Positions 1-7,483 of a DNA stretch of 19,824 nucleotides are shown in pieces. The DNA is from Verrucomicrobia bacterium UBA7008 (GTDB lineage Bacteria; Verrucomicrobiota; Kiritimatiellia; RFP12; UBA1067). The notes beneath the pieces were generated by a model. The model saw only the letters and a list, made by a program, of their open reading frames with translations, did not search any database and was not told the DNA's origin. A program made the translations under genes and the position numbers. The stretch is from NCBI GenBank assembly GCA_002449695.1, contig DJXI01000024.1:22297-42120 (forward strand), read 5' to 3'. How positions within the stretch are numbered: position 1 is the stretch's first letter; every line of letters begins with the position of its first letter.

Positions 1-823
1 CCGCCTGCGCCCAGATGAGGCAGCCAGAGCCGATCTCGGTCGAACCCGCGATGCCCGACTGCGCGATCAGGCCCGAATAGCCCTTGACCTTGACGTTGTG
101 GCCGATCTGCACGAGATTGTCGATCTTCGTCATCGGGCCGATGTACGTGCGGCCGATGCGCGCGCGGTCGATCGTCGTGTTCGAGCCGATCTCCACGCCG
201 TCGCCGAGCTCCACGATGCCGAGCTGCGGAATCTTCTCGATCTTCGGCACGGGCGAGCCGGGCTCGACCGTCGTGTTGAAGCCGTAGCCGTCGCCGCCGA
301 GACGCACGCCGCAGTGGAGGATGCAGTCCTTTCCGACGATCGTCCCCTCGCGCAGGGTGACCTGCGGATAGATGTGCGTGCGCGCGCCGACGGAGCAGCC
401 TTCGCCGATGAAGACCTGCGCCTCGATCACCGCGCCGTCGCCGATGACCGCGCCCTTCTCGATGACGGTGAACGCGCCCACGTGCACGTCCGCGCCGAGC
501 GTCGCGCCCGGGTCGACGAGCGCCGTCGGATGGACGCCCGGCGCGCGCACGGGCTCGGGCGGCGCGAACAGCTTCGCCGCGGCCATGCACGCGTGGTTGG
601 GATCGGCGACGCGGATGATCGCGCACGGCGCGCCGTTCGTCCAGTCGAGCGGCAGCAGCACGGCCGACGCCTTCGTTCCCTGGACGAGCCTGACGTGCTT
701 CGGATCCTTGCAGAAGCTCAGGTCGCCCGCGCGCGCCTCCTCGAGGCCGCCGCACGCGACGAGCTCGACGTCCGCGCCCTCCAGCGTGCCGCCGAGACGC
801 CGCGCCAGTTCGCTCGCCTTCAT
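1..823 (-). CDS. lpxD: UDP-3-O-acylglucosamine N-acyltransferase LpxD (3' end cut by window edge)
   Basis: LpxD adds the second 3-hydroxyacyl chain, from acyl-ACP, to UDP-3-O-acylglucosamine, the third step of lipid A synthesis at the cytoplasmic side. My translation starts MKASELARRLGGTLEG, has the N-terminal-domain signature GDLSF (residues 33-37), then GVHPTA (96-101), which opens the left-handed beta-helix of hexapeptide repeats. DGYGF, GVEIGSNTTIDR and QIGHNV follow as in E. coli LpxD. The catalytic histidine of QIGHNV is H242, matching E. coli H239. About 274 residues are present; the family is usually about 340, so some 65-70 residues lie beyond base 1. The start ATG overlaps the ompH stop by one base (TGATG), with an AAGGA about nine bases upstream, indicating translational coupling. 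Following bamA and ompH is its classical place. Only the edge truncation is odd. Confidence 0.95.
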   Translation of the reverse strand, partial: MKASELARRLGGTLEGADVELVACGGLEEARAGDLSFCKDPKHVRLVQGTKASAVLLPLDWTNGAPCAIIRVADPNHACMAAAKLFAPPEPVRAPGVHPTALVDPGATLGADVHVGAFTVIEKGAVIGDGAVIEAQVFIGEGCSVGARTHIYPQVTLREGTIVGKDCILHCGVRLGGDGYGFNTTVEPGSPVPKIEKIPQLGIVELGDGVEIGSNTTIDRARIGRTYIGPMTKIDNLVQIGHNVKVKGYSGLIAQSGIAGSTEIGSGCLIWAQA

Positions 824-1380
824 CAGTCCGCGTCCTTCTCCGCCGCCTTCGCGGGGTCGACGTTCATCGTCTTCAGCACCTGGTCCGTGACGTCGTACGA
901 CGGCTTGCCGAACACGGCGACCGTTGAATCGAACACGAAGTCGTAGCCGTTCTTCTCGGCGAAGACGGCGATGCGCTTCTTGAGGTCGTCCGCCTGCGTC
1001 TTCAGCAGCCGCGCCTCGTTCTCGGAGAGGTCCTGCTGGAGCTTCATCGCCTCGCTGCGCAGCTTCTGCTGCTGCTCGACGAAGCGGCGCTGCACCTCGG
1101 TGAGGTCGTTCTCGAGCTTGGTCTTGGCCGCCTGCGCGAGCATCGGGTTGCGGTAGTCGTCGGCGAGGCGCTTGCCCTCCTCCTGGATCGCGTCGAGCTC
1201 GGCCTTCATGCGGTCGATGCGCTTCTGGCCGTCCTTCTCGGTGTTCATCAGGAACTGCTTGTTCGTCTCGTAGCTCGGATGGTTGCGCACGAGCTTCATC
1301 ATGTCGACCGTGCCGATCTTCAGTTCGGCGAACGCGCCGAAGGCCGTCATCGCCAGCGTCATCACCAGCAGATTCTTCAT
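823..1380 (-). CDS. skp: OmpH/Skp family periplasmic chaperone
   Basis: Skp/OmpH trimers hold unfolded outer-membrane proteins in the periplasm and deliver them to BamA. The 185-residue product has a signal peptide (about M1-A18, ending GAFA) and a mature start ELKIGTVDMMKLV, which is the usual first beta strand of the family. The middle, roughly residues 40-150, is rich in K, E, Q, R and A with no proline clusters, as expected for the long coiled tentacles. The C-terminal part (AEKNGYDFVFDSTV) matches the family's closing strand. Length fits Skp plus signal (about 160-190). A weak Shine-Dalgarno AAAGGA lies ten bases before the ATG. The gene is 70 bases downstream of bamA and overlaps lpxD by one base, so it is the middle gene of the bamA-skp-lpxD cluster. 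Recognition rests on the N-terminus, composition and context. Confidence 0.92.
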   Translation of the reverse strand: MKNLLVMTLAMTAFGAFAELKIGTVDMMKLVRNHPSYETNKQFLMNTEKDGQKRIDRMKAELDAIQEEGKRLADDYRNPMLAQAAKTKLENDLTEVQRRFVEQQQKLRSEAMKLQQDLSENEARLLKTQADDLKKRIAVFAEKNGYDFVFDSTVAVFGKPSYDVTDQVLKTMNVDPAKAAEKDAD

Positions 1381-1432
1381 GTCTTTATGATCCTTTCGTC
1401 GTTTTGAAATCCGTCTGCGCCGCGCGGCCGCC

Positions 1433-1445
1433 CGGCCGCCGGCCG
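1433..1445 (-). other. GC-rich hairpin between bamA and ompH
   Basis: The 70-base gap after the bamA stop contains a run of GGCC/CGGCC units. A 5-bp stem CGGCC/GGCCG with a 3-base loop can form at 1445-1433, and other registers are possible. No T-tract follows, so it is not a typical intrinsic terminator. It could tune expression or mRNA stability between bamA and ompH. Both stem and role are inference. Confidence 0.3.
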
Positions 1446-1450
1446 TCCGG

Positions 1451-3802
1451 TCAGAAATCGTAGCCCACCGTGAAGCTGAACACCTCGCGGTCGGCGTGGT
1501 CCGGGCGCTCGATCGGGAAGCCGAAGTCGAGCCGGATCGGGAACATCGGGATGTCGAGCCGCATGCCGAGACCGACCGTCCACGCGAAGTCGTCGGCGAG
1601 ATCCCACTCGTCGGCGCTCACCGAGCCGACGTCCGAGAAGGCCGCCAGGCGCAGCATCTTCACGATCGGCACCGTGTACTCGAAGTTGGCGCAGACGAGC
1701 GTCTGGCCGCCCCACGGGGCGTAGCGGTGCGAATCCTGCTTGCGCGCATAGGGCGAGACGCTGCGGTATTCGAGGCCGCGGATCGACTTCGGGCCGCCGA
1801 GGAAGAGGCGGTTGTAGATCGGCACGTCGTCGGAGATGCCGTCGATCGTCTCGGCGCGGAACGCCGCCATGAAGACGTGGTTGTACTTCCGCCACACGTT
1901 GAAGTAGTTGCGGTGGCTGAAGCCGGCGCGGTAGTACTTGTTGTCGCCCGCCGGCGCGAGGTCGACGTAGATCTGCGAGCGCGTGCCCGTCGTGGGCATC
2001 CGGAAGCTGTCGCGCGTGTCGCGCGCCCAGAACAGGCGCGCCACCGGCTCGACCGCGTCGCCGTACCTGCGCTCCTCCTCGCGGAACGAGACCTCGCGCC
2101 CGCGGTACGTCCACAGGCCCTTCTCCACGTCGTCGAACTCGATGAACTCGCCCGACAGGCGCACGCCGAAGCGGCCGAAGGGGTCCCATGTGGGCCAGAA
2201 CTTGACAGGATACGACAGCGTCGCCGCCGCGCCGGAGCGGATGATGTCGTAGTCGTCGTACCAGCGCTGGCGGCGGTAGCCCTCGACCGTCAGCTCCAGC
2301 AGGCGGTCGAAGAGGTGCGGCTCGGTGACCGACGCCTCGTACGTCTGGATGCGCGGGCCCGCCGCGACGTAGACGCGGCCCTTCTGCCCGGCGCCGCGGA
2401 AATACTTGCGCGGCGCGAAGAGGTCGAAGTTCGACTGCGAGACCTCGGCCGAGACGTAGACCGAATCGACCGAGCTCGCGCCCACGCCGACCATGAACGC
2501 GCCCGTGTTCTTCTCCTCGACCTCGTAGACGAGATCGCGGTACTCCGCGCCGTTCGCGTCCTTGCCGCGGTTCGTCTCGCGCAGGTAGTAGCGCACGCGC
2601 GAGAAGTAGTCGAGGTTCTCCAGCTTCTTCTGCGAGCGCTCGGCGCGGTCGGCCAGCATGCGGTCGCCCGGCCCGAGCTCGATCTCGCGGCGGATCACCT
2701 TGTCCTTCGTGTAGTCGTTGCCCTCGACCTTCACCTCGTTGATGACGACCGGCACGCCCTCGGTGACGACGAAGACGATGTCGAGCTTGACGTCCGAATC
2801 CTCCGCCGGCAGCCGGCGGACGTCCACGCGCGTGTCGGCGAGGCCCTCGTCGCCGGATCCGACGACCACCATCACCTCGTGCGCCGCGTCCTCCAGCAGC
2901 TTCGCGCCCGCGACGCCGCCGACGAGCGCGGACAGGCCGCTCTTCTCGCGCACGACCGCCTCGGGATAGCGCGTCAGGCCCTCGATCGCGACCGAGCCGA
3001 CCTTGTAGCACGGGCCCTCGTCGACGGGATAGACGAGATCGACCCGGCCCTCCGCCACCTTCTCGCGCACGGGCAGGCCCACCTTCACGTCCAGATAGCC
3101 GAGGTCGCGGTAGTATTCCTCCGCCTTGCCGACGGTCTGCGCGAGCTGCTCGCGCGTCGTCGGCTCGTCGTTGAACCAGCCGATCGGGTTCCACCACGGC
3201 AGCACGCCGATCTTCTCCTTGAGCGCGGCGAGATCCGCGTTCTCCGCGCCGTCGAACACGTAGTCGCGCACCTTCAGCCGCTCGCCCTCGTCGACCATCA
3301 GCGTCAGCGTGCAGTTGTTGCCGCCGGGGATGACCTCCGGCAGCGGCGTCACCTTCGCGTCGGGGAAGTGCTTCTTCTGGTACGCCGTGCGCACCTGCGC
3401 CGCCGCCGCCGCGAGCTCGCCCTCGCTGTAGAGGTGGCCGTCCTTCAGCCCCGCCTCCTTGGCGATCTTCGACTCGCTGAAGAAGTCGTTGCCCTTCACG
3501 ACGAGCGGCGCCTGGTAGCGGAGCTTGCGCTTGACGTAGAAGACCACCGCCACGCCGTCCTCGCCCGGCTGCGCGTCCACGCTGATCTCCTGGAACTCGC
3601 CGGAGTCGTTCAGCGCGGTGACGTCGCGCGAGACGGTGACGGGATCGTACGCGCCGCCCTCCTGCGTCTGGCACCGCACGAGCACGGAGCTCGTGTCGCC
3701 GCCGAACCCGTCGAGGGCCTTGACCTGCACGGACGCCACCTTCGCCGCGTGCGCGCACGCGGTCGAAAGGAGCACTGCCAAAAGAAGCGTTGACTTTTTC
3801 AT
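1451..3802 (-). CDS. bamA: Outer-membrane protein assembly factor BamA (Omp85)
   Basis: BamA is the core of the machine that folds and inserts beta-barrel proteins into the outer membrane. The 783-residue protein starts with a signal peptide (about M1-A19; C16 is not in a convincing lipobox). A periplasmic part to about residue 435 is long enough for five POTRA domains; the last is clearest (INEVKVEGNDYTKDKVIRRE, then a LENLDYFSRV stretch). The rest is a 16-strand-type barrel with the conserved loop-6 motif as SIRGLEYR near residue 672 (VRGF in E. coli). It ends VFSFTVGYDF, the aromatic beta-signal expected of a barrel. Length is close to E. coli BamA (810). The stop of the aroB-like gene is 22 bases upstream. 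No Shine-Dalgarno precedes the ATG; instead a -10-like motif lies seven bases before it (see promoter entry). ompH and lpxD follow on the same strand. Confidence 0.97.
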   Translation of the reverse strand: MKKSTLLLAVLLSTACAHAAKVASVQVKALDGFGGDTSSVLVRCQTQEGGAYDPVTVSRDVTALNDSGEFQEISVDAQPGEDGVAVVFYVKRKLRYQAPLVVKGNDFFSESKIAKEAGLKDGHLYSEGELAAAAAQVRTAYQKKHFPDAKVTPLPEVIPGGNNCTLTLMVDEGERLKVRDYVFDGAENADLAALKEKIGVLPWWNPIGWFNDEPTTREQLAQTVGKAEEYYRDLGYLDVKVGLPVREKVAEGRVDLVYPVDEGPCYKVGSVAIEGLTRYPEAVVREKSGLSALVGGVAGAKLLEDAAHEVMVVVGSGDEGLADTRVDVRRLPAEDSDVKLDIVFVVTEGVPVVINEVKVEGNDYTKDKVIRREIELGPGDRMLADRAERSQKKLENLDYFSRVRYYLRETNRGKDANGAEYRDLVYEVEEKNTGAFMVGVGASSVDSVYVSAEVSQSNFDLFAPRKYFRGAGQKGRVYVAAGPRIQTYEASVTEPHLFDRLLELTVEGYRRQRWYDDYDIIRSGAAATLSYPVKFWPTWDPFGRFGVRLSGEFIEFDDVEKGLWTYRGREVSFREEERRYGDAVEPVARLFWARDTRDSFRMPTTGTRSQIYVDLAPAGDNKYYRAGFSHRNYFNVWRKYNHVFMAAFRAETIDGISDDVPIYNRLFLGGPKSIRGLEYRSVSPYARKQDSHRYAPWGGQTLVCANFEYTVPIVKMLRLAAFSDVGSVSADEWDLADDFAWTVGLGMRLDIPMFPIRLDFGFPIERPDHADREVFSFTVGYDF

Positions 3803-3809
3803 GGCTAAT

Positions 3810-3818
3810 ATTTTATCA
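3810..3818 (-). promoter_or_regulatory. Extended -10 promoter element before bamA
   Basis: On the minus strand this reads TGATAAAAT, preceded by TG as TGTGATAAAAT. The hexamer TAAAAT matches five of six consensus -10 bases, with a TGn extension. Seven bases separate it from the bamA ATG, which would put the start of transcription at or one base before the ATG. No good -35 is visible 16-19 bases upstream (that stretch reads around TTTCCAACG). It lies in the 22-base gap after the aroB-like stop, so bamA may have its own start as well as readthrough. The same 9-mer occurs at 8885-8893. Confidence 0.55.
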
Positions 3819-3824
3819 CATTTT

Positions 3825-4961
3825 TCAGCCGGCGTTGGAAACTTCGAGAAATTCTTTCAGGACCCGGCGGAACGCCTCGCGGTCGGGCGCCGGCTCCTCG
3901 CGGGCGACGCCGAAGCCGCCCGGCACCGTGATCGCGTCCGCGCCCGTCGCCAGCCGCCACGCGTCCAGGCCGTTGAGAATGCCCTCCGCCTGCGTCAGCA
4001 GATGGCGGCTGTGCAGGAGCCCGTCGAGCGCGCCGCAGTCGTAGAGCACGCGGCAGACCGTCTCCTGGTCCTCCTCCTTCATCCAGCCCTTCGCCACCGA
4101 ATAGGCGCAGTCGATGCAGACCGCGATCGGCACCGCGTAGCCGTGCGGCAGCTTGTAGCCGCTGATCGCCTCCAGCCGGTTGGCGCACCACAGCGCGAAC
4201 GGCGTCGCGCCGCGCTTGACGCGCGAGGAGATCGTGTCGCGCACCGTCTCGACGAACACGTCCCAGTCGCGCGTCTTCAGCGCCTCGGCGTTCTTCGCCA
4301 GCCGCTTCATCAGCGTCGCGTCCGACACCGCCGCGAAGCGCACCGCCTCGCCGATGCCGCCGCGCCACACGCCGTCGAGGACCGTGCGCGCGAACGTCGG
4401 ATCGACGAGGACCGCCGCCGGCCGGCTCCGGACGCGCAGCGCGTCCTTCACCGCGCCGCGGTTCAGCGCCGCGTCCGTCGCGAACGCCGCGTCCAGCATC
4501 GCCGCGACCGTCGTCGGCAGGCGCACGAGCTTCACGCCGCCGCGCACCTGCGCCGCCGCGTAGCCCGCCACGTCCAGCACCGCGCCGCCGCCCATCGCCA
4601 GCAGCACGTCGCCCGCGCCGATCTTCGCCTCCACCGCCGCGTCGATGACGCGGTTGACGCTCACCATGCCGTCGCCCTTCGCCTTCTCGCCGCCGCCGAT
4701 CACCACCGGCGCGCCCGCGAGCGTGACGCCGTGCGTCTGCACGTACTTGCCGATGCGCGTGCCGAGCCCGGCGACGCGCTGCACCACGTTCGAATCGGCG
4801 ACGAGCATCACGCGCGGATTGCCGCTGCCCGTCAGCGTCCGGAGCGTCTCGACCAGCGTCGTGCTGTCCTCCGCGAACACGTTCTCGACGATGCTGACGG
4901 GATAGCCGCCCCGCTCCTCCCACTCGACGGTGAGCCCTTCCGTTTTCCTTGGCCGTGCCAT
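3825..4961 (-). CDS. AroB-fold (3-dehydroquinate synthase-like) protein with altered active site
   Basis: The protein belongs to the sugar-phosphate cyclase/AroB superfamily. I see the NAD-site run LAMGGGAVLDVAGYAA (121-136), VRLPTTVAAMLDAA (146-159), AAVLVDPTF (182-190) and GIGEAVRF (203-209, with E205 as the metal-ligand glutamate). However, the AroB block GHTFGHAIE aligns with ALWCANRLE (256-264): the zinc-ligand histidine is L257 and the catalytic histidine is N261. GGKTG aligns with ATDAA, losing a substrate-binding lysine, and LHGEAV is LPHGYAV (H273 kept). Normal dehydroquinate synthesis is therefore doubtful; a changed or non-catalytic role is likely, and I give no symbol. Start chosen at MARPRKTEG because AAGGAG lies five bases upstream; a longer frame from 5024 would run into recN. 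It gives 378 residues, close to AroB (about 360). It follows recN by 31 bases and precedes bamA by 22. Confidence 0.8.
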   Translation of the reverse strand: MARPRKTEGLTVEWEERGGYPVSIVENVFAEDSTTLVETLRTLTGSGNPRVMLVADSNVVQRVAGLGTRIGKYVQTHGVTLAGAPVVIGGGEKAKGDGMVSVNRVIDAAVEAKIGAGDVLLAMGGGAVLDVAGYAAAQVRGGVKLVRLPTTVAAMLDAAFATDAALNRGAVKDALRVRSRPAAVLVDPTFARTVLDGVWRGGIGEAVRFAAVSDATLMKRLAKNAEALKTRDWDVFVETVRDTISSRVKRGATPFALWCANRLEAISGYKLPHGYAVPIAVCIDCAYSVAKGWMKEEDQETVCRVLYDCGALDGLLHSRHLLTQAEGILNGLDAWRLATGADAITVPGGFGVAREEPAPDREAFRRVLKEFLEVSNAG

Positions 4962-4992
4962 GTTTTCTCCTTCTGAAATGTCTCCTGAACGT

Positions 4993-6579
4993 TCATTCCG
5001 CCCGCGCCAGCAGCTCTTCGGCATGGCGCGTGACGACGCCCGGCCGCCGCTCGCCGCCGAGCATCCGCGCGATCTCCTTCACGCGCGCCGCGCCCGCGAC
5101 CGCCTCGACCGTCGTGCGCGTGCGCCCGCCCGCGACCGCCTTCGCCACGACGAGGTGGCGCGCGCCGTACACCGCGCTCTGGGGCAGGTGCGTGATCGCG
5201 ATGACCTGGCGGCGCGCCGCGACGCGCCGCATCTTCTCGCCGACGACGCGCCCGATCTCGCCGCCCACGTTCGCGTCGATCTCGTCGAAGACGATGGTCG
5301 GCGCCGACTCGTCCGCCGCGAGGATGCTCTTGAGCGCGAGCATCACGCGCGCGATCTCGCCCGAGCTCGCGATGTCCGCGAGCGGGCGCGCCGATTCTCC
5401 GGGATTCGGCTCGAAGAGGTAGGCGAGCGTGTCGCAGCCGTGCGCCGCCGGTTCGGCCGGCGCGAGGCGCACCGCGAACTTCGCCTGCAGGAAGCCGAGG
5501 TCGCGCAGCTCGCGCGTGACGGCCTTCGCGAGCGCCGCGCCCGCCGCGCGCCGGCGCGCCGTCAGCGCCGCGCCCGCCGCCTCGACCGCGCCGAAGGCGT
5601 CCGCGACCGCCCGGTCCAGCTCCGCCAGCTTCGCGTCGCGGTTTTCCAGATCGTCCAGGCGCGTCCGCTTCGCCGCCAGCAGCTCCGCGAGCGCCGACGG
5701 CGCGGCGACGCGGTACTTGCGCACGAGCCGGCTGACGGTGCCGAGCCGCGCGTCCAGCTCCGCGAACGCGGCCGGATCGGCGTCGAGGCGCGAGGCTGTG
5801 TCGGCCACGCTCCGCGACAGCTCCTGGAGCTTCAGCGTCAGGTCGTCCGCCTCGCGCGCCCAGTCGGCCGCCTCGGGCAGGTGGCGCGCGAGCGCCGCGA
5901 AGCGCGGCTGGAGGCGGATCAGGATCTCCGCGGCGCTCTGGTCGCCGCCGATCGCCTCGGTGATCTCGTTCGCGGCCGTGACGATCTCCTCGGCGTGCGC
6001 GGCGGCGGCGTGGCGCTCGGCGAGCGTGTCGTCCTCCGCCGTGATGTCCGCCGCCGACAGCTCCTCCACCTGAAAGCGCAGCAGATCGAGCTCGTCCGCG
6101 CCGCCGGCCGCGTCGCGGAGCGCGTCGCGCCGCGCGACGCACGCGCGCCACCGGTCAAACGCGGCGGCATACGCCGTGCGGTCGATCCGGCCGTGCGCGT
6201 CCAATGTGTCGCGCTGGAACGATTCCTCCAGCAGCCGCTGGTTCGCGCGCGGCCCGTGGATGTCGACGAGCGTGCGGCCGAGCTCCTTCAGGTCGGCGAC
6301 GGACGCGGCCTCGTCGTTGATCCACGCGCGCGTGCGGCCGGTCGCGGAGACGGTGCGGCGCACGACGGTGTCGTCGAAGACCGCCTCGACCTCCGCCTCC
6401 TTCGCGCCGTCGCGCACGACCGTGCTGTCGGCGCGGCCGCCGAGCGCGAGGGCGAGCGCGCCCGTCAGCACGCTTTTGCCGGCGCCTGTTTCGCCGGTGA
6501 GCACGTTCAAACCCGGCGCGAATTCGACTTCGGCCCGCTCAATGACGGCGAGGTTGGATACCGAGAGACTCTTCAGCAT
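4993..6579 (-). CDS. recN: DNA repair ATPase RecN
   Basis: RecN is an SMC-like ATPase acting on chromosomal DNA in double-strand-break repair by recombination. The N-terminus MLKSLSVSNLAVIERAEVEF is typical of the family, with Walker A GETGAGKS at 29-36. A long alanine-, arginine- and leucine-rich middle (roughly 150-350) fits the antiparallel coiled coil. The C-terminal ATPase half has the ABC signature region SSGEIARVMLALK near 405-417 and Walker B IVFDEIDANVGG near 428-439. QVIAITHLPQ follows as the switch region. The 528 residues are slightly short of E. coli RecN (553). The ATG lies only 19 bases past the CCA end of tRNA-Gly, with no strong Shine-Dalgarno (GAAGAG about 12 bases away). 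The gene may be expressed from the tRNA promoter; no LexA-like box is evident in the gap. Confidence 0.96.
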   Translation of the reverse strand: MLKSLSVSNLAVIERAEVEFAPGLNVLTGETGAGKSVLTGALALALGGRADSTVVRDGAKEAEVEAVFDDTVVRRTVSATGRTRAWINDEAASVADLKELGRTLVDIHGPRANQRLLEESFQRDTLDAHGRIDRTAYAAAFDRWRACVARRDALRDAAGGADELDLLRFQVEELSAADITAEDDTLAERHAAAAHAEEIVTAANEITEAIGGDQSAAEILIRLQPRFAALARHLPEAADWAREADDLTLKLQELSRSVADTASRLDADPAAFAELDARLGTVSRLVRKYRVAAPSALAELLAAKRTRLDDLENRDAKLAELDRAVADAFGAVEAAGAALTARRRAAGAALAKAVTRELRDLGFLQAKFAVRLAPAEPAAHGCDTLAYLFEPNPGESARPLADIASSGEIARVMLALKSILAADESAPTIVFDEIDANVGGEIGRVVGEKMRRVAARRQVIAITHLPQSAVYGARHLVVAKAVAGGRTRTTVEAVAGAARVKEIARMLGGERRPGVVTRHAEELLARAE

Positions 6580-6598
6580 TCAAAACGACTCTTCAAAG

Positions 6599-6672
6599 TG
6601 GAGCGGGCGATGGGAATCGAACCCACGTAAGAAGCTTGGGAAGCTCCTATTCTGCCATTGAATTACGCCCGC
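6599..6672 (-). tRNA. tRNA-Gly (anticodon CCC)
   Basis: The minus strand folds into a full cloverleaf: acceptor GCGGGCG/CGCCCGC, D stem ATTC/GAAT, anticodon stem GGAGC/GCTTC with loop TTCCCAA (anticodon CCC, reads GGG), and T loop TTCGATT. The discriminator T is at 6602 and the CCA tail is encoded (6601-6599). Length is 71 without CCA. It sits 24 bases after tRNA-Ser and 19 bases before recN. Confidence 0.95.
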
Positions 6673-6696
6673 GAAAACGAAAAAAACCTCAAACAC

Positions 6697-6788
6697 TGGC
6701 GGAGAGAGAGGGATTCGAACCCCCGATACCCTTGCGGGTATGCATGATTTCGAGTCATGTGCATTCAACCAGGCTCTGCCATCTCTCC
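6697..6788 (-). tRNA. tRNA-Ser (anticodon CGA)
   Basis: A class II tRNA: acceptor GGAGAGA/TCTCTCC, anticodon stem CATGA/TCATG with loop CTCGAAA (anticodon CGA, reads TCG), a long variable arm with stem ATACCC/GGGTAT, and T loop TTCGAAT. The discriminator is G, as usual for serine tRNAs, and CCA is encoded. The long variable arm and G73 support serine identity. It is the first tRNA of a two-tRNA unit. Confidence 0.96.
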
Positions 6789-6803
6789 TGCAACTGGCGG
6801 AAT

Positions 6804-6833
6804 AGTTTATCAAAAAACCGCCCCGCTCGTCAA
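6804..6833 (-). promoter_or_regulatory. Promoter of the tRNA-Ser/tRNA-Gly unit
   Basis: On the minus strand TTGACG (6833-6828) is followed after 18 bases by TAAACT (6809-6804), extended by TGA. The predicted start is near 6798, about ten bases before the mature tRNA-Ser 5' end. TTGACG is a five-of-six -35 match. It overlaps the terminator of the preceding unit. Because it precedes a stable RNA, this copy helps identify TGATAAA(A/C)T as a true -10 element in this genome. Confidence 0.7.
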
Positions 6834-6850
6834 CCGCCGAATTGAGCGGG
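6812..6850 (-). terminator. Rho-independent terminator after the response regulator gene
   Basis: On the minus strand a 7-bp perfect stem CCCGCTC (6850-6844) pairs with GAGCGGG (6828-6822) around a 15-base loop. GCGG and a run of six T (6817-6812) follow. It starts 19 bases after the regulator stop, so it would end the kinase-regulator message. The stem, loop and T-run coincide with the tRNA promoter: the -35 TTGACG straddles the loop and descending arm, and the T-run lies in the spacer. Confidence 0.65.
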
Positions 6851-6868
6851 AATGGTGATTTGGACGGA

Positions 6869-7483
6869 TTATTTCAAAAATCCGCGGGTGACGGCCTCGC
6901 GGACGGCGGAGACGCGGTCGCCGACGTCCAGCTTCGCGAAAATGCTGCGCAGATGGTTTTTGATCGCATTCTTGCCGACGCCCAGCCGCTCGGCGATCGC
7001 GTCGTTCGTCATCCCCGTGGGCAGAAACTTCAGCACCTCCAGCTCGCGCGCGATGAAGTTCGGCGTCATCTGCCGCTTGCGGAACAGCTCCTGCACCGCC
7101 GCCGGCACGTACTTGCCGCCGTTCATCACCGCCGTCAGCGCCTGCGTGATCTCCGTCGCGTCGCGGTCCTTCAGCAGATACCCCTTCGCGCCCAGGTTCA
7201 GCGACTCGTACACGTCGTTGTCGGCGTCGCTCGTCGTCAGCATGATGACCTTCTGCCACGGCCGCTTCGCCCGCAGCTCGCGCAGGACCGTCAGCCCGTC
7301 CCGGTCGGGCATGTGGATGTCGAGGAGCACCACGTCGGGATCGGTCCGCTCCACGAACTCGACCGCGCCCGCGCCGCCCGGCCACTCGCCCGCGAACGCA
7401 AACTCCTGCTTGCGCACGCCCAGCACGTACTTCAGCCCCATGCGCACCACCGCATGGTCGTCGATCACCACCACCTTGATCAT
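6869..7483 (-). CDS. NarL/LuxR-type response regulator
   Basis: This is a cytoplasmic two-component transcription regulator that should receive phosphate from the adjacent kinase and then bind DNA. The 204-residue protein has a receiver domain with acidic pocket D8-D9, phosphoacceptor D55 (in VVLLDIHMPD), a T83-T84 switch position and K105 (YLLKD). The C-terminal LuxR helix-turn-helix (about 140-204) is visible in ARELEVLKFLPTGMTNDAIAERLG and NHLRSIFAKL (shown in parts). Start chosen at MIKVVVIDDH because that is the first receiver strand. It overlaps the kinase stop by four bases (ATGA) with GAGGAG six bases upstream. The longer open frame upstream to 7801 only shadows the kinase. A terminator follows. 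The target genes are unknown; the palindrome upstream of the kinase gene is a candidate autoregulatory site. Confidence 0.93.
   Translation of the reverse strand: MIKVVVIDDHAVVRMGLKYVLGVRKQEFAFAGEWPGGAGAVEFVERTDPDVVLLDIHMPDRDGLTVLRELRAKRPWQKVIMLTTSDADNDVYESLNLGAKGYLLKDRDATEITQALTAVMNGGKYVPAAVQELFRKRQMTPNFIARELEVLKFLPTGMTNDAIAERLGVGKNAIKNHLRSIFAKLDVGDRVSAVREAVTRGFLK

Noticed and set aside
1496..3793. A 765-codon open frame on the plus strand, antisense to bamA
   Set aside because: It is rich in R, A, D and V with no recognisable domain, and it mirrors codon bias of bamA on the other strand. GC-rich genes commonly leave such long shadow frames. bamA itself has full family motifs.
3781..3802. 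BamA as a lipoprotein, from a cysteine at residue 16
   Set aside because: The residues before it (STA) do not give a standard lipobox, and BamA proteins are not lipidated; cleavage after residue 19 is more likely.
4962..5024. A longer start for the AroB-like gene at 5024
   Set aside because: It would overlap the recN end and add 21 residues unlike the family; the internal ATG at 4961 has a strong AAGGAG at good spacing.
6580..6845. Short open frames across the two tRNA genes on both strands
   Set aside because: The sequence is explained fully by two complete cloverleaf tRNAs with encoded CCA ends.
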